A stretch of DNA of 64,000 nt from Linyphia triangularis (GCA_963978545.1 OZ021723.1:99356002-99420001), one strand, 5' to 3'; counted from the stretch's first letter, positions 1 through 11,589 are shown. The notes: a model not told the origin generated them from the letters alone. Numbers and translations are program-made.

Positions 1-33
1 TTTTTCGTGCTTAAAATTTAGTTTCAATTTTGT

Positions 34-203
34 TGGTTGGTTGTATTCAGATTATCTGGCGCCGTCAGCAACACGAGGGCTATAATGCGCCGAAACATTC
101 GTCATTTGACAAGCCAACATACATTTACAAACACCCATGCCAACACGGGACTCGGAACCCGCAACCTCGTGGTCTAGAAGTTAGCACGCTAACCACTATA
201 CCG
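34..203 (-). mobile_element. tRNA-derived SINE, copy A1
   Basis: Read on the minus strand, the element begins with a tRNA-like head (ATAGTGGTTAGCGTGCT, a box A-like RNA polymerase III promoter, then GGTTCCGAGTCC, a box B-like motif with one extra base). It ends in a CAACCAACC-type tail. It is flanked by a perfect 15-bp duplication, TAGTTTCAATTTTGT, at 19-33 and 204-218, as expected for LINE-assisted retroposition. This copy lacks the first ~10 bases (GCCGACCAAA) seen in copies at 31.3 and 55.9 kb. The head resembles tRNA-Asp or tRNA-Glu, but the parent tRNA is inference. Confidence 0.9.
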
Positions 204-218
204 TAGTTTCAATTTTGT

Positions 219-800
219 AAAAATCAGTAAACAAAATGTTACATTGTATAAACGTATGGGAGTTAAAAGAAAATTAACATTGTTTTCCTCTTTGAGCAGG
301 GACAAACAGACTGGACTTCGCAAAACTCTCAGTTGTCCAATGCAATCGAATGCCCTTTTTGTACTATGGAGGGAGAGAAAAAAATACAACTTAACTCTCG
401 ATCAAAAAATCAACTCTTATTTGTGTCTGGTCCCGTGCTTTGAATATTTCATTCCATAATCTCTTTCATCCAATTTTTATTCCAGAATGGCAGTCCATTG
501 TTTAATATTTTTTCATAACGTGCCATTAATTATCAAAATGCTGTATTTATTCCCTCTTCATTCCTCCATTTCGAAATCTGCATAAACCCCCCTTTTCCGT
601 ACGTGAGTTGAGTATCAACTACTATGTATCTCTTCGCATTTTTATTTCCATTTAACACAGCCACTTCATGTTTCCCTCTCTTTATATATACATTTCTTAT
701 GTTTTTTTTTTATTCTTTCCACCGTCGGGTCACCTCCCTTTCCGCAACTTTTTGAAACAGAGATGTACAACGTTTATCAAGAAGCCCGGGCGCTTCATTG

Positions 801-832
<32 letters not shown>

Positions 833-1527
833 CGAAATAAAAAAAAATGGCGGAAGACAAGAACAAATTTCTTCTTTTTCTCCCCTTTCTTTTATTGCAA
901 TTGAGTGCGGCGATGAATGATGAAGAGTAGAAGAAGACGTTTTTTTTTTTTTTCTTTTCCCCTTTTTCCAAGTTTTTGTTCCACCCCCTTCCCCTTATCT
1001 TTAGTCTTTTTTTTGTTATTGTTTGTTCTTTTTATGGAGTCTGCAGTATCGCTTTTATATGGAGAAGGGGGGGGGGGGGGGTCTTGCGGTTCTTAACAAA
1101 TGGCGCCCTGCCGCACCAGCTGCTCTTCGTCTCTTGTGTTGCCATTCGACGGAAGAGAAATGTTGTGCCCCATCTGTGGGCATTTCCATTTGTGTTTGAA
1201 AAACTAGAAGTTGGGAAAAGAGGATATATATACACAAATACACTTATTGCTTCGAATGTGGTTTCAATGGATGCAAAACGAGGACATAAAAAATATATAT
1301 TCGAGTGGAAAAGAATAAAGTCTCTTTTGAACTTTGGAAGGATTTTTTTTTTTTTTACTTTATTCAACTTACACAGCTAAAAGTCTGAGTAAAACGAATA
1401 TTGATACACTAGACTGCATTCAACGATATTCTTATGTCAGTTCTCGAAACCATTCCGTGGTCCCAACATAAACTCCCAGACATTTGTAGTGAATTTTAAA
1501 TCGCGATGTTCTCCTTTAGACTACGAA
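219..1527. other. unassigned intron-like DNA
   Basis: No gene or bounded repeat recognised. It holds A/T homopolymers, an A-rich tract near 800-850 and a 15-nt G run at 1067-1081. Open frames here run through low-complexity tracts and look random. Confidence 0.6.
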
Positions 1528-2030
1528 TTAATAACAGCAGCGGTCGCATTGGCCCTAAAATGCCTAGTATTTTTTAAATTTTTGTTCCTTCCTAAAATTG
1601 TACTTAAATTTTTTCTATAATTCCTTTAAAAAAAAAAGAAAAAAAGTTGCACGATTCTCCTCTAAAACCCTGATATTCCTTCAAATGCGAAAAGTGGATT
1701 TAATTAAATTCGCATGTTTGGGGGTGAAAATAGTGTAATTGTTTAATTATATAACTGTTATTTTGCTAAAAAGTTGTTCGACGTACAATTTTTTAAAAAT
1801 AGCAGTTTTTTGCCGGTATAACAAGCTTTGGAAAGAATATCTGTGTTATAAGCTTATGTCAGCTTCATAAGGAATATCCCTAAATGTTTTTGAATTATCC
1901 TTAAAATTTTACGAATTATGCCTGAAATTTTTTGAAATTATTCCTAAAATGTTCCGGAAATTTTTGGAATTATCCCTAAAATTCCTACCTTTTTTTTTTT
2001 TTTTTTTGAAAACTCACTACTTCCCCTGTA
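1528..2030 (+). mobile_element. DNA-transposon-like repeat, family V copy 1
   Basis: This shares extensive sequence with 35737-36425: a GGATTTAATTA core, AAGCTTTGGAAAGAATAT, a run of ATCCCTAAAATT-type units, and the terminus ACTCACTACTTCCCCTG. The better-bounded copy at 35.7 kb defines the family. Here an 11-bp direct repeat, TAGACTACGAA, flanks the region (1517-1527 and 2031-2041). It may be the duplication or may be chance, so the left boundary is uncertain. No coding capacity. Confidence 0.6.
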
Positions 2031-2067
2031 GTAGACTACGAAACAATAATAAAACGAATAATAACTA

Positions 2068-2545
2068 TACTAAACTCCAACTTTACTTGACATCACTAGA
2101 CGATAGATCTTCGCCGTGCTCAGGCAGTTAATCCATTTTAGCGGAGTGAAGACATAATTCTCTCCAAACCTTATAGCCTTTTGTTCTCTACAGGGTTGTG
2201 GTTTGGCGAGCATTATGCTTTCACGCCGCCAAAATGGATTAAATACCTATGAGCACTGTGACGATCTATCGTCTATACTAAACTTCAACTTAACTTAACA
2301 TCACTAGACGGTAGATCATCACAGTGCTCATAGGCATTTAATCCATTTTGGCTGCGTGAAAGCATAATGCTCGCCAAACCACAACCCTGTAGAGAACAAA
2401 AGGCTATAAGGTTTGGAGAGAATTATGTCTTCACTCCGCTAAAATGGATTAACTGCCTATGAGCACGGCGAAGATCTATCGTCTAGTGATGTCAAGTAAA
2501 GTTGGAGTTTAGTATAGTGATGTCAAGTTAAGTTGAAGTTTAGTA
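2068..2545. mobile_element. TA-flanked MITE, family D copy a (host of a nested copy)
   Basis: The termini are inverted (TACTAAACTCCAACTTTAC and its complement-like end at 2517-2545) and flanked by TA at 2066-2067 and 2546-2547, as in Tc1/mariner-type elements. The right terminal repeat is split by a second family D element at 2276-2514, which duplicated TA at 2274-2275 and 2515-2516. Without the insert the element is about 237 bp, matching the 241-bp copy at 37.0 kb. It has no coding capacity and would need a transposase in trans. Confidence 0.88.
2276..2514. mobile_element. TA-flanked MITE, family D copy b, nested in copy a
   Basis: This is a 239-bp element with terminal inverted repeats TACTAAACTTCAAC and its complement. 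It sits in reverse orientation inside the right terminal repeat of copy a, duplicating the TA target. Because the copies are opposed, the CCAAACCTTATAGCC-type sequence of copy a is mirrored here, giving an imperfect palindrome of roughly 430 bp across 2080-2510. Confidence 0.9.
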
Positions 2546-2746
2546 TAACAACGGATGCTTTGTTAGTAACCATCGAATTAAAAAACAACACTTTTGAATA
2601 CCTAAACACTTTTATATTTTAACATTCAGCTCCTTTGCCTTGTTGTGGTGAGAAGTTTTTTCAATGATTCCGATCATCAGATAAAACTGAAGGTAAATGT
2701 CTGGCTTTTCCCTAGGCATTCATGGAAAACACTCACTAAACCATAC

Positions 2747-3498
2747 TGTTGCGTTGGACGGGTTCGAAAGATTTGAAGCCAAAGCAAATCAAAACTTGCA
2801 GAAGTTTATTCCACTATAACTCTTCAGATTCCTTTACAACTCCAGAACTTCTCGTTCTAGTAGACTTAATACAGCTCTTTTTACAACAATAGAACACAAA
2901 ACAGCAGTTAAAAACTTGACAACACAATTGCTCAAATCGCTGCAAAAGACAATGCAATACAGTTTGCTTTCGGAACTCTCTGAACGCTCACTGAGACGCA
3001 GTATCTCAACTCAGTGATTCCAGTCAACTAATGGACTCAACTAACAACTAACTCCATCACCCGCTCTCCTGAGCTTTTATAGGGGAGAAGAACATACGTG
3101 AAACTTCTAGAGATAGATATTTGGAGAACTTTCCAGATCGTAGTCGAAAAGTCCTATACATGTACATGGGGACCGAAAATGGTCGCCAAGTTTGGCGACA
3201 TTTGGCGATTTCTTGCCAAATTTGGCGACAAAAATTAATTGCCAAAACCGTCGCCAACTTGGCTCTATCTCGCCAATTTGGCGAGATTGCCACTACCATA
3301 TTGTTAAATGCCCTGCTCCTTAAAACTCGCTTCCCAGAATTACCTCTGTAAAACTCGTTATCAAGCATCAATACCCATCTTGCAGGGAAGCCAAGCTCAG
3401 ACGAACTATTGCACTGCCTTATGCAAAATGTACATAAATTTTACTATTTACAAAATTAACACTACGGAATATTTACAAATATACAAAAATTCGTAACA
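2747..3498 (-). mobile_element. solo LTR, family C copy 1
   Basis: On the plus strand it reads TGTTGCG...TTCGTAACA, the inverted TG/CA ends of an LTR, with ATAC duplicated at 2743-2746 and 3499-3502 (GTAT on the element strand). On the minus strand a weak TATA-like CTATAAAAGC lies near 3075, and the poly(A) region near the 3' end is degraded to GGAATAAAC. A cluster of TTGGCGA and TCGCCAA motifs lies at 3190-3290. No internal gag or pol sequence adjoins it, so it is read as a solo LTR left by LTR-LTR recombination. Confidence 0.88.
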
Positions 3499-3627
3499 AT
3501 ACTTTTATAACTCGAGTATTTTTCCTACAGTTTAAGAAAGAACGTTGACTACCCTACTTTATTGATTTCTTTCTGAATTTACAACGTCAATTGTTTGAAA
3601 GCCTTCAAATCGTACTGAAATCCCAAT

Positions 3628-4175
3628 GGACAATTCCCGCATTTTTTGAAAACGAGTGAAATTAGTTTATATTTATGAAGAACTTCTTTCTGATTCCAAA
3701 TATTTAAACAAAAGGTCTTTAAAAAAAATTAGTTATTTAAATTTTAAGAAAAGAAAATGCATCAAAACCGAGCCAAAACCAACCCGATCAAAAAGCACAA
3801 CGAAATCCATGACGTCAAGGGTTCCTACTGTTTCCATGGTTATCGTAAGATTTCTGCCTAATAGTTGGCAGTGAAATAGTTGGCGCTGGTAGACCATTAC
3901 CATTTCACTTACAAGTCTGCGCGATTTGCGAGAAACTTTCAAAACTGGTTTCCGCTGCCATATTTCAAGCCAAGATGTTTGGGAAGCCCCGACTTCACTT
4001 TCAGTTCGAGCCGAATGAATTGTTTTCTCGCCAACGTCTAACAGGGAAACTTTGATTGCAAATTTAAAAAAAAAGAAAAAGCGCATTGAGCAGAAATTTT
4101 TCTGTTTATGGCCTTTTCGAAACATTTAGAATTGAATAATAAAATAAATAAATGAAAAAAATCCGGGAATGGTGC
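3628..4175 (+). mobile_element. GGACAATT MITE, family F copy 1
   Basis: The left end GGACAATTCCCGCATTTTTT follows an AT. The body is clearly homologous to the intact copy at 34387-34921, sharing for example AACATTTAGAATTGAATA near the right end. The right terminus is decayed (AATCCGGGAATGGTGC in place of AATGCGGTAATTGTCC). The reverse-strand frame at 3733-4125 and the short forward frame starting near 4108 are conserved only as repeat sequence. An AT target and GG-starting ends recall ISL2EU-type elements, but that is a guess. Confidence 0.7.
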
Positions 4176-5959
4176 AGTGGCATGAGTTTAAAGTTAGTGC
4201 TTTTCAACATCCAAACTTAACCGATAGTATCATCTGTTATAATCACCTCTCGTGTGTAGGAATGATTTTTAAATGACAATGACTGTTACAGTTCAGATTC
4301 ATTCATGGAGTCAAGAAACAATCATTTTCATTAAAGAAAAAGTATATATATATATATATACAAATCATTTGTGGAACTCAAATTATCTCTGAAACACATT
4401 GTGGTTCTTGGCAGTCGATATGACGTATCACCCTCTGAACATGAAAACGCAGTCGGTAAAATTAGTAGCCATTGTTTCTCTAAATAGGGAGTAATGTGTT
4501 GGCTAACGTCAATAAAGAGGGGGAGGGGGGGGGGGGTATCTCTCGTGTCAAGTTCAGGGGATGCTTATAATTTATATGGCGAAGTTAACTTTAGGTTGTC
4601 TTTGATGACGCTTTGCAATGTTCATCTCTAATAAATTGAAGTTGTGTGTTTGCTAATTGGACCGCATTTCAGTTGTTCTTTTTTAAGGGCGCTGAATTAA
4701 AATATTCATCCAAAGAACGCATTTATAATAAAGTAAGTTTGGCATGATTGGCGAGGATTTATAATTTCGGCATTCATTTGTACCGCGTGTAATGGCGATT
4801 ATCTCAAATAAAAGTTATAAATCAAATCCGTTAATGGTTCATTGAAATTATTTGATTATCGCTCCTGATAAGCTTTAAAAATACGAAAAAATATTATTTT
4901 TGGCATTAATTGAAAGCTTTTCCTGACTATACAAAGCTCAGAGAGTAATTCAAAAATGTTGTGGTTAAGTACTTAAAAAAAATTATTTCAAAGATTAGGC
5001 ACAGCTTTGATTTGGAAACATTAGGAAACCACGTTTTCGATTCCTGAAAAGTTTAAAATCAGAATAGTTTCGAAATAAAACATTTTTGATTCCTGTAAAG
5101 TTTAAGATTCTAACTGTTTTGAGGTAAAAAAAAATTAAAGGCTTATAAATGTGGAAAAGTAATAACGTTGCGGTTGTTTAGAGAGATTTTCCTCGACTTT
5201 TAAACAATTTTTTTTTTTTTTTTATTCCTGGACTATTTTTTCTTGAAAGGGGATTAACTCCGATTGATCTATTATTATAAAAGAGAAGGGAGAAAAGAAA
5301 TAGAACAATAAATAATACTTTAAAAAAAAAGAATCCCTTTCTCTGCGAAAAACTTATCTTTTTAAAGCGGTCGCCTCCTTCTCCCATTGTTTCTTCTTTG
5401 CGCAGAAAAACTAAAAAATGAAGATCCGATTTTCTGAAGGGAAAAATAAAATTCGCGGACAATAATAATCCCTTAAAGTACCTACTTAGTCTTTAAAAGT
5501 AAATTGAAGAATGCTCCTTTTAAAAGTAAAATGGCACTTAAGGCTATTAAAACGAAGAAGAAGGGGGAAAAAAATATCTATTTAATCCCCTTTTCCGTTC
5601 TTGGGAAAAGATGTTTCAAGATCCTTTGATGTTCTGCCGTCTGATTCAAGATTATGAAAAGACTTTGTCCCCGAAGATACTAATTTTTCGCGGGAAAGAC
5701 TGCTTGTCGAAAATATGTTCTATCGATGCTTTTTCCCTCCCTCTCTTTAAATTTTAATAAACGAGAGGTCCCTGGAGTTATGCTATAAAAGGGATAGTAT
5801 TCATTTATTTTAAAATATTCACTTTGGCGTGGGTGGATAGCTGTTTGAAATTTGGAGCGTAGCAGCCTTTAGATATTATTTTTTTCCCCCTGTATTTCTG
5901 AGTGTGTTTAATTGTTTAGCATCGTATTAACTATAAGTGGTTAACAGTTAAATAATTTG
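4176..5959. other. unassigned intron-like DNA
   Basis: No gene or bounded repeat recognised. It contains a short (TA)n tract at about 4342-4360, a 12-nt G run at 4525-4536 and long T/A runs near 5208-5223. The near-repeated phrases at 5030-5130 (GATTCCTGAAAAGTTTAA and GATTCCTGTAAAGTTTAA) suggest a small degraded local duplication. Confidence 0.55.
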
Positions 5960-5972
5960 AACAATGTATTAG

Positions 5973-6150
5973 TTGGTTGTTTTCAGATTATCTGGCGCCG
6001 TCAGCATCACGAGGGCTATAATGCGTAGAAACATTCGTGATTTGACAAGCCAACATACATTTACAAACACCCATGCCTAACATTGGACTCGGAACCCGCA
6101 ACCTCGCGGTCTAGAAGCTAGCACGTTAACCACTATACCGTTTGGTCAGC
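5973..6150 (-). mobile_element. tRNA-derived SINE, copy A2
   Basis: Full-length minus-strand copy with the same box A-like and box B-like head and the AACCAAC tail as A1. A perfect 13-bp target duplication, AACAATGTATTAG, lies at 5960-5972 and 6151-6163. It differs from the other copies at scattered positions. Confidence 0.92.
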
Positions 6151-6163
6151 AACAATGTATTAG

Positions 6164-6671
6164 AGTTTTACATATTCTTATCTCTGCACACTGACGTAGC
6201 AAAATGTAAAAAAAAAAAAACTAGAAATGTGACGTTCAATGTCACACAAGCATCACACTTCTGGTATTTCCGCGACTGTATTTTGTTATACAGACGTCCG
6301 AAGGAATCACGATATCCACAATTATTAGTTACGAAACAAGACAGGATTCTCTAAACAAAGAATATAGCCTTGTTTGTAATTGATATTAGGTATCTGTAAG
6401 AAAGAGGTAAACGGAAAATGATCAAATTCGGGGATAGCTGCCTTCTTACTTAAGACGGTAGTAAGCTCCTACATAATAATATCAATAAGCCTTGCAATGT
6501 AATTCATAAAACTTTTATGTTGTGATTGTAATTTGTCTGACAGTTGTATAATAATTGACTTTCAGTCTTAATTCATATATTATGTTTGCTACAGTTCTTC
6601 CGTCCAATGAAAATATTATTCTCTTTATTTGAACAATTCCTTATTCACAGAATTTTCCCACAAATCCTAAT
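6164..6671. other. unassigned spacer
   Basis: AT-rich spacer between SINE A2 and MITE B1; no coding or repeat structure recognised. The last five bases, CTAAT at 6667-6671, are the left target duplication of B1. Confidence 0.55.
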
Positions 6672-7090
6672 CAGGGTTCCCACGGTCATTGAAAGTCATT
6701 ATAAGTGCTTAAAATTTTTGAACTTGCTTTCAAGGCCTTGAAAGTACTTAAAGGTGCTTAAAAATCTTTGAAAATGCTTAGAGGTCCTTAAAAGTCCTTA
6801 ATTTTTGCGGATGCTGTGTGCCCAACAGCAAAATTTTTAAAAATACAACACAGACTTGCTATCCCCGCGTGACCGCCACTTATCCTTACCATATCGGAAT
6901 TTTCTGACATATTTGTATCACGCATGCGCCAACTTGTAACTTTTTTGGTAGAATATACTTTATTAAAAATTTAAATACAGACATGATGCCTGAAAACAAA
7001 TTTTCAAAGGTCCTTAAAAACATTATTTAGGTCCTTAAAAGTCATTAAAAAGTCAGTGATTTTCATTCTGTAGTTTGAGTGGGAACCCTG
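6672..7090 (+). mobile_element. hAT-like MITE, family B copy 1
   Basis: Ends are CAGGGTTCCCAC and GTGGGAACCCTG, flanked by the 5-bp duplication CTAAT (6667-6671, 7091-7095). The left arm carries repeated CTTGAAAGTACTTAAAGGTG-type units. The right arm keeps GATGCCTGAAAACAAATTTT, which matches the 3' end of the BED-finger exon in the long copies at 34.9 and 54.6 kb. That marks B1 as an internal deletion derivative. Confidence 0.93.
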
Positions 7091-7249
7091 CTAATGCTTT
7101 CCAATTTAAAATTGGTACAGTTTTAGATGTTTAGTGTATTTTCCCTTCCATGATTATAATTGTGCTCCCTTACGATGTCCATGTTGCTTAAAATATGACA
7201 TTTTCCACAGGTAATAATACATTTTTCGTTGATATCCATATAGATGGTT

Positions 7250-7560
7250 CAGAGTGGTCACAGAACCTAAAAATCAGGGAAATTTTCTTTTGTTTTAGGT
7301 GCGTTTCCCCGTTCATCCGTATTTTGGCGCCATTTACCCAGAAAATTGTGGTAGTAATTGTTAGAAATTTAATGTTAAGAATAATTTGAAATTTAGATTA
7401 ACGCCAAAACTATTTTTTAAACAATTGGCATATTATCTTTTTAGAATACATGCTCTATTTTATTAGAGTGTCTAACCATCTGAAAAAATTAAGGAAATTT
7501 CAAAAAAAAAATTGCCGTAAAATCGGGGAACTTTTTGTCCTGCATTTTGTGGCCACCTTG
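7250..7560 (+). mobile_element. MITE, family E copy 1
   Basis: Ends are CAGAGTGGTCAC and GTGGCCACCTTG. It shares a core with the 37.6, 46 and 49 kb copies: CATCCGTATTTTGGCGCC, then TTAGAAATTTAATGTTA, a second internal terminus-like GAGTGTCTA, and GGGGAACTTTTTGTCCTG. No clean target duplication. It lies 160 bp after B1 in the same orientation. Confidence 0.8.
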
Positions 7561-8288
7561 TAATTGCGAGTTTGACTCCTGATGAGGCATTCAGCAATTT
7601 TCGATCTGGGGTACACACTCAGTCTCGAAAACATTGAGTGCCGGAATAAATCTAGGATGCAAATGCAGCTTGTGTGCAATACTGACCGTATTGCTGACTA
7701 CAGACCCTTCTGCTATACCCAGGCAAAAAAAATACCACCTCCCCTATCTTGAAGCAACACGCCAGCCATGCCCAGAAAAACGCTGCATTATCGATACAGG
7801 ACAGGGGGAAAAGACCGATGATCACTCTTGCATATTCCATGGTCCCTCTTCTTTCCTAAGGTAAGCATCTTCTTTGGACAACCGACTCGGAAGATCTTCT
7901 TTTTCGGAGGGATCATCATTTTTACTCATCCTCCCCCCCTATCATAAAAAAAAGAAGCCTCACCTTTCCCCCAGAGAACACCAGTCAAAAAGATCGATTT
8001 CTTTCTTGGAAGCAAAAACTACTCTACAGCTTCTTTTGATATCGATCGTCGTACTTGTGATTCGGGGTTTTTTTTTTTTTTTAAAAGAGTTTTTTCTTCT
8101 TCTTGGATATGGTATATTCCTGGAGTTGGGAAGTTAGGATTAGATGCCCGTACGGGAGATCGATTCTGTTCGGCATTATCCTTTCTTGTTCAATATTTTC
8201 CATTCTGTACTCTGTACCGACGTTGTTCGCGATTTCGCTTTCTGCTATGTGTACTTTTTAATCTAGTTTCTATTGCTCGTGCATTGTT
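7561..8288. other. unassigned spacer
   Basis: No exon or repeat boundary could be fixed. A GGTAAGCATC sequence at 7860 looks like a splice donor, but no acceptor or recognisable peptide accompanies it. Confidence 0.5.
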
Positions 8289-8928
8289 TTAAGGAGGTCT
8301 GGGTCTCAAAATTCTAAAAAATTTATTTTTATAATTATTTTTCTAAATTTTTTTTATGCAGTAATGTATGATGTATTGAAACTTAAAAATCTATTTTAAA
8401 TTTTCAAATTTAAAAATATATATATATGTATATATATTTTATAGATATTTAAAATTTAAAAATTTTGATATTTTCTAAATTTTATATATTTAAAAAACTT
8501 TTTTTAAAAAAATCACTTTATTTTTGCATTAAATTACTTCGTATAATTCATATAAAAAATTGTCTTAAAAATATTGTAAAATGTAAAAAAAAATATTTTG
8601 TGCAAGAACTGTATAAAATCCATACTATGCTAAGCTCCAAAAACTTTTTTCAAAAAAGTTAAATAAAAACAATAATTCCTGAAGACAAATTAAAAAAATA
8701 TGTATGAAAAATAATTGTAGAAAGTTTCATAGATTTATAACAAGTAGTTTTTAAGTTATATCAATTTAAACTTTAAAACAAAAAGGCATCACTCATTTCG
8801 AAGTTTCAAGATAGCATGCTTGAAATACAGTTGTCATGTAACAAAAATTTAAATATTTCAAGTTGTACTAACGAGAGAAACAAAATTTGTATGCCATTTT
8901 ATTCAAAAACACTTGTATTATTTTTTAC

Positions 8929-8931
<3 letters not shown>

Positions 8932-9003
<72 letters not shown>
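8932..9003. repeat. (TA)n microsatellite
   Basis: About 72 bp of uninterrupted TA repeats inside transposon T. A short LTR is inserted at its right edge. The tract resumes as TATATATG after the LTR, so the array was once slightly longer. Confidence 0.97.
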
Positions 9004-9009
<6 letters not shown>

Positions 9010-9220
9010 ATGATGAAGGGGTAAAAGTGAAAGAGGCCAATTAAATGGACAGCAGGTTTATTCGTGCATCAGATAGAAATAGGTTCTTAAACCCAAACTA
9101 GGAGCGGCGACTTCCACGTCCGTTCACCTCCACTCCTCCGATCATACTGTCTCTCTGGCGACGAAGTCGCCGCTAGGGGATTACATAAGCAGCGCCCTCT
9201 ACATCACACTGGGGATAACA
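9004..9220 (-). mobile_element. short solo LTR, family K
   Basis: A 217-bp unit that on the minus strand reads TGTTATCCCC...CATACAACA, with TG/CA ends and a poly(A) signal AATAAA (CGAATAAACCTG) about 60 bases from its end. It includes GTAGAGGGCGCTGC and GCGGCGACTTCGTCGCC and is GC-richer than its host. TATA flanks both sides (9000-9003, 9221-9224), consistent with a 4-bp duplication, though insertion in a TA tract makes this hard to prove. Confidence 0.75.
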
Positions 9221-9264
9221 TATATATGTGAATTTAAAAAATTCTGAGTCCTAGACCCCCTTAA

Positions 9265-10889
9265 TTGGAAATGCCTTTTTATCTTGTCTTAACCCTTTCG
9301 CGAAGGTTTTTTTTTTGTTTTTGAATTTTCTTTTATGTTTTTAAAATTAAAAATATTTTTTGTGAGAAAACTTCAAAGAAAATAGAAGTATCGTCAGCTT
9401 TTGGTTCTTATATTTTGTGTATCATCAATGCTATACGAAGCGGGATTAAAAGGTTCCGCGTCTGCACAGATGCGGACACTTTGTTGATACATTAGAAAAC
9501 TAAATGGTACGTGTATAAACCAAATTAAACCCAGTTTAAAGTCTTAAGATCTGACGTAAAACTTGGAGTCGCAAACGGTGTAGAAATATATTTAAAAAAA
9601 AAAAAAAAAATACTTTGCCATTGGATTGTGTTTTATACTTTTAAATTAAGGATTTTTTAAGGATATAAAAATACGTCTAAAGAAAAATTTAAAATGTGTT
9701 AAAATGCACATTTTAAGAAACTTTTGGTTCATGACCATTTATAAAAACAAGGAAGTTTGCAAGGAGAACAAATTCTAAGCTAACGAGCGTTGAGTTTTTA
9801 CGCATTTATCTAAGAAAGTCGTAGAAGTGTTTAAAATCCCTGTGACAAAAACTCCTATACTTAGTTCCTAAAAAAACTCCGATATATATTGCGAGTCGAT
9901 AAATTGTTAATTTGACGTTTAAATATTTTAGCAACAGCAAAATCTACACAAAATAATTGTGGTTTTCTTTAAAAAATCCTTGACTAAAATAGAATTCAAT
10001 GTTATATTGCAGTAACAACACGGACAAAAAATTAGCACTCGTTATCTTTGCTTCTGCCTGAAAGCTGTTCTCGAGTTGCGATGCCACGAAGAAAATCCTA
10101 ACTTAAAAATAAAAAAAAAACTTAAATTTAAAATCGAGGAACTTGGGTTGAATGCAAAACCATCCGGTTTATAATAAGGATTTAAAATCGAGGTGGTCAC
10201 CTGGTGGACTTATTGAGAATAGACGCTTTCATCTTTCAATCGACCACACTTTCTCCAAGAAATTACTTAAAGCTATCTGCAATCGGTGGTCCGAAACAAC
10301 TTTGGTGATTAATAATTTCGTTCCATCTCTGACACCACATCGCATGCTTAGGGTTAGTATACAGTATAACCATAAGCTCCTGCGTCATTAGTATTGGTAA
10401 CCCAATAACTTTTCCACTAAATGTGTACCGTATACTTAAATCTTCTTTTATCTTTTCCAGAACTGCGTTGTTGGTGCATGACCGACCGACTTTAACGCCA
10501 CTTTCAGTGTCGTTTAACGACTCTAGTTACTGTTGCTCTCTGTCGGAACTCTCGATTTTCTTCCTATTTAATGCCCTGCACACTAATGCTTATCTTGAAG
10601 AACTTTTTTTTTTCCATCTCTTGCTGTTTAGGTTTAACTGGCGTTTACTGCCTCACGCTCGGCTCGTTCGGCGGCAGTATTTTCGGTCTTTTACGCGCAG
10701 TCGTTTTTCACTGTTTGGGTTGTACCCAAGGTGACGCGTTTATGTACCACTTGATGGTCTCGCTGGAACAAATGAACACGGACCCCCCACTGCTAATCTT
10801 AAGGCGTAGGAAAGGAAGCAGTAAGTCCACGTCAGTTGAAATGCTGAATGTCAGGAAAAAAGGAAATTCTTTGGTGCCTTAAGGATTGC
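9265..10889. other. unassigned intron-like DNA
   Basis: No bounded repeat or gene recognised. The stretch 10140-10880 is less AT-biased and carries three overlapping open frames of 79-103 codons, none with a recognisable domain, splice structure or codon bias. It could be single-copy regulatory DNA or an old coding remnant. Confidence 0.45.
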
Positions 10890-10893
10890 TTAA

Positions 10894-11585
10894 GGGGACT
10901 TGGTATCCCTTGTTTCCAAACATTTTTTTTTTTTTTTTAAATATGGATTTTCTATTTTTTGCGTGTTTATAATCTCTGAAACCTTCTCCTTATTCTGGCA
11001 TGTTTTTTAGCTGATCCGATGACTGCAATTGCATAAAAATTAAATTTTTATGGAAAATTTAGCGTAGCTGCTTCGATGTTTCGAACGCATTTTTCTCAGG
11101 GTGTTTTTTTTTTTTCACCACCTTACTCAAAATGCTAAAATTCAACAAATATAAATGATATATTTTTTTTTTTCTTTCCATTCTAAAGATCTCTTTAACA
11201 TAAATAAGCAGGAGTTTTTGAATAAAACGTAAACTTTTATTTTACAATTTTAAATTTTAAGAAATATACTTTTTTTTTACAATTTTTTACTTATATTGTT
11301 TTTCTCCAAAACTATTTTACTTATTCAAAATCCGACGCCTAAAAGTTTGGAGTATATTACTAGGATATATATGTATTCAAAATATTGAAAAATGAAAAAG
11401 AAGATAGAATTTGAAATTTTTTTTAATTTCGAAAATTTAGAACACTATGTTAACTTTTTTTTAAAAATAAAATTTAGTTTTTGCCTAGCAATACTTCCAA
11501 ATATGTAAAAGCTATAATTTTATAGGCTTAAATTAAAAAATAGTTTTGAGGATACCTTTTTGAAACTTGTTTGCTCGTGTGTATT
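10894..11585 (+). mobile_element. TTAA-type repeat, family S copy 1 (right end truncated)
   Basis: Begins TTAAGGGGACTTGGTATCC, the inverse of GGGTACCGAATCCCCTTAA at 22939-22960. Internal segments, TTGGAGTATATTACTAGGAT and CTTCCAAATATGTAAAAGC followed by GGCTTAAATTAAAAAA, recur in the same order around 20.1-20.4 and 22.9 kb. The expected right terminus is missing after about 11585. Non-coding and very T-rich. Confidence 0.6.
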
Positions 11586-11589
11586 GTAA

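Larger units (their letters stand above)
8293..9260. mobile_element. TTAA-flanked AT-rich transposon, family T
   Basis: Imperfect terminal inverted repeats of about 30 bp (GGAGGTCTGGGTCTCAAAAT on the left; the complement of GGGGGTCTAGGACTCAGAAT on the right) sit next to TTAA at 8289-8292 and 9261-9264. The interior is extremely AT-rich and non-coding, and holds a (TA)n tract with a short LTR inside it. TTAA targets are used by piggyBac and Kolobok superfamilies; the GG-starting ends do not settle which. Confidence 0.72.

Noticed and set aside
3733..4125. 130-codon reverse frame
   Set aside because: It lies in MITE F1 and is interrupted or altered in F2; no recognised domain.
5208..5462. Lysine/phenylalanine-rich frames near homopolymers
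   Set aside because: Low-complexity A/T runs translated by chance.
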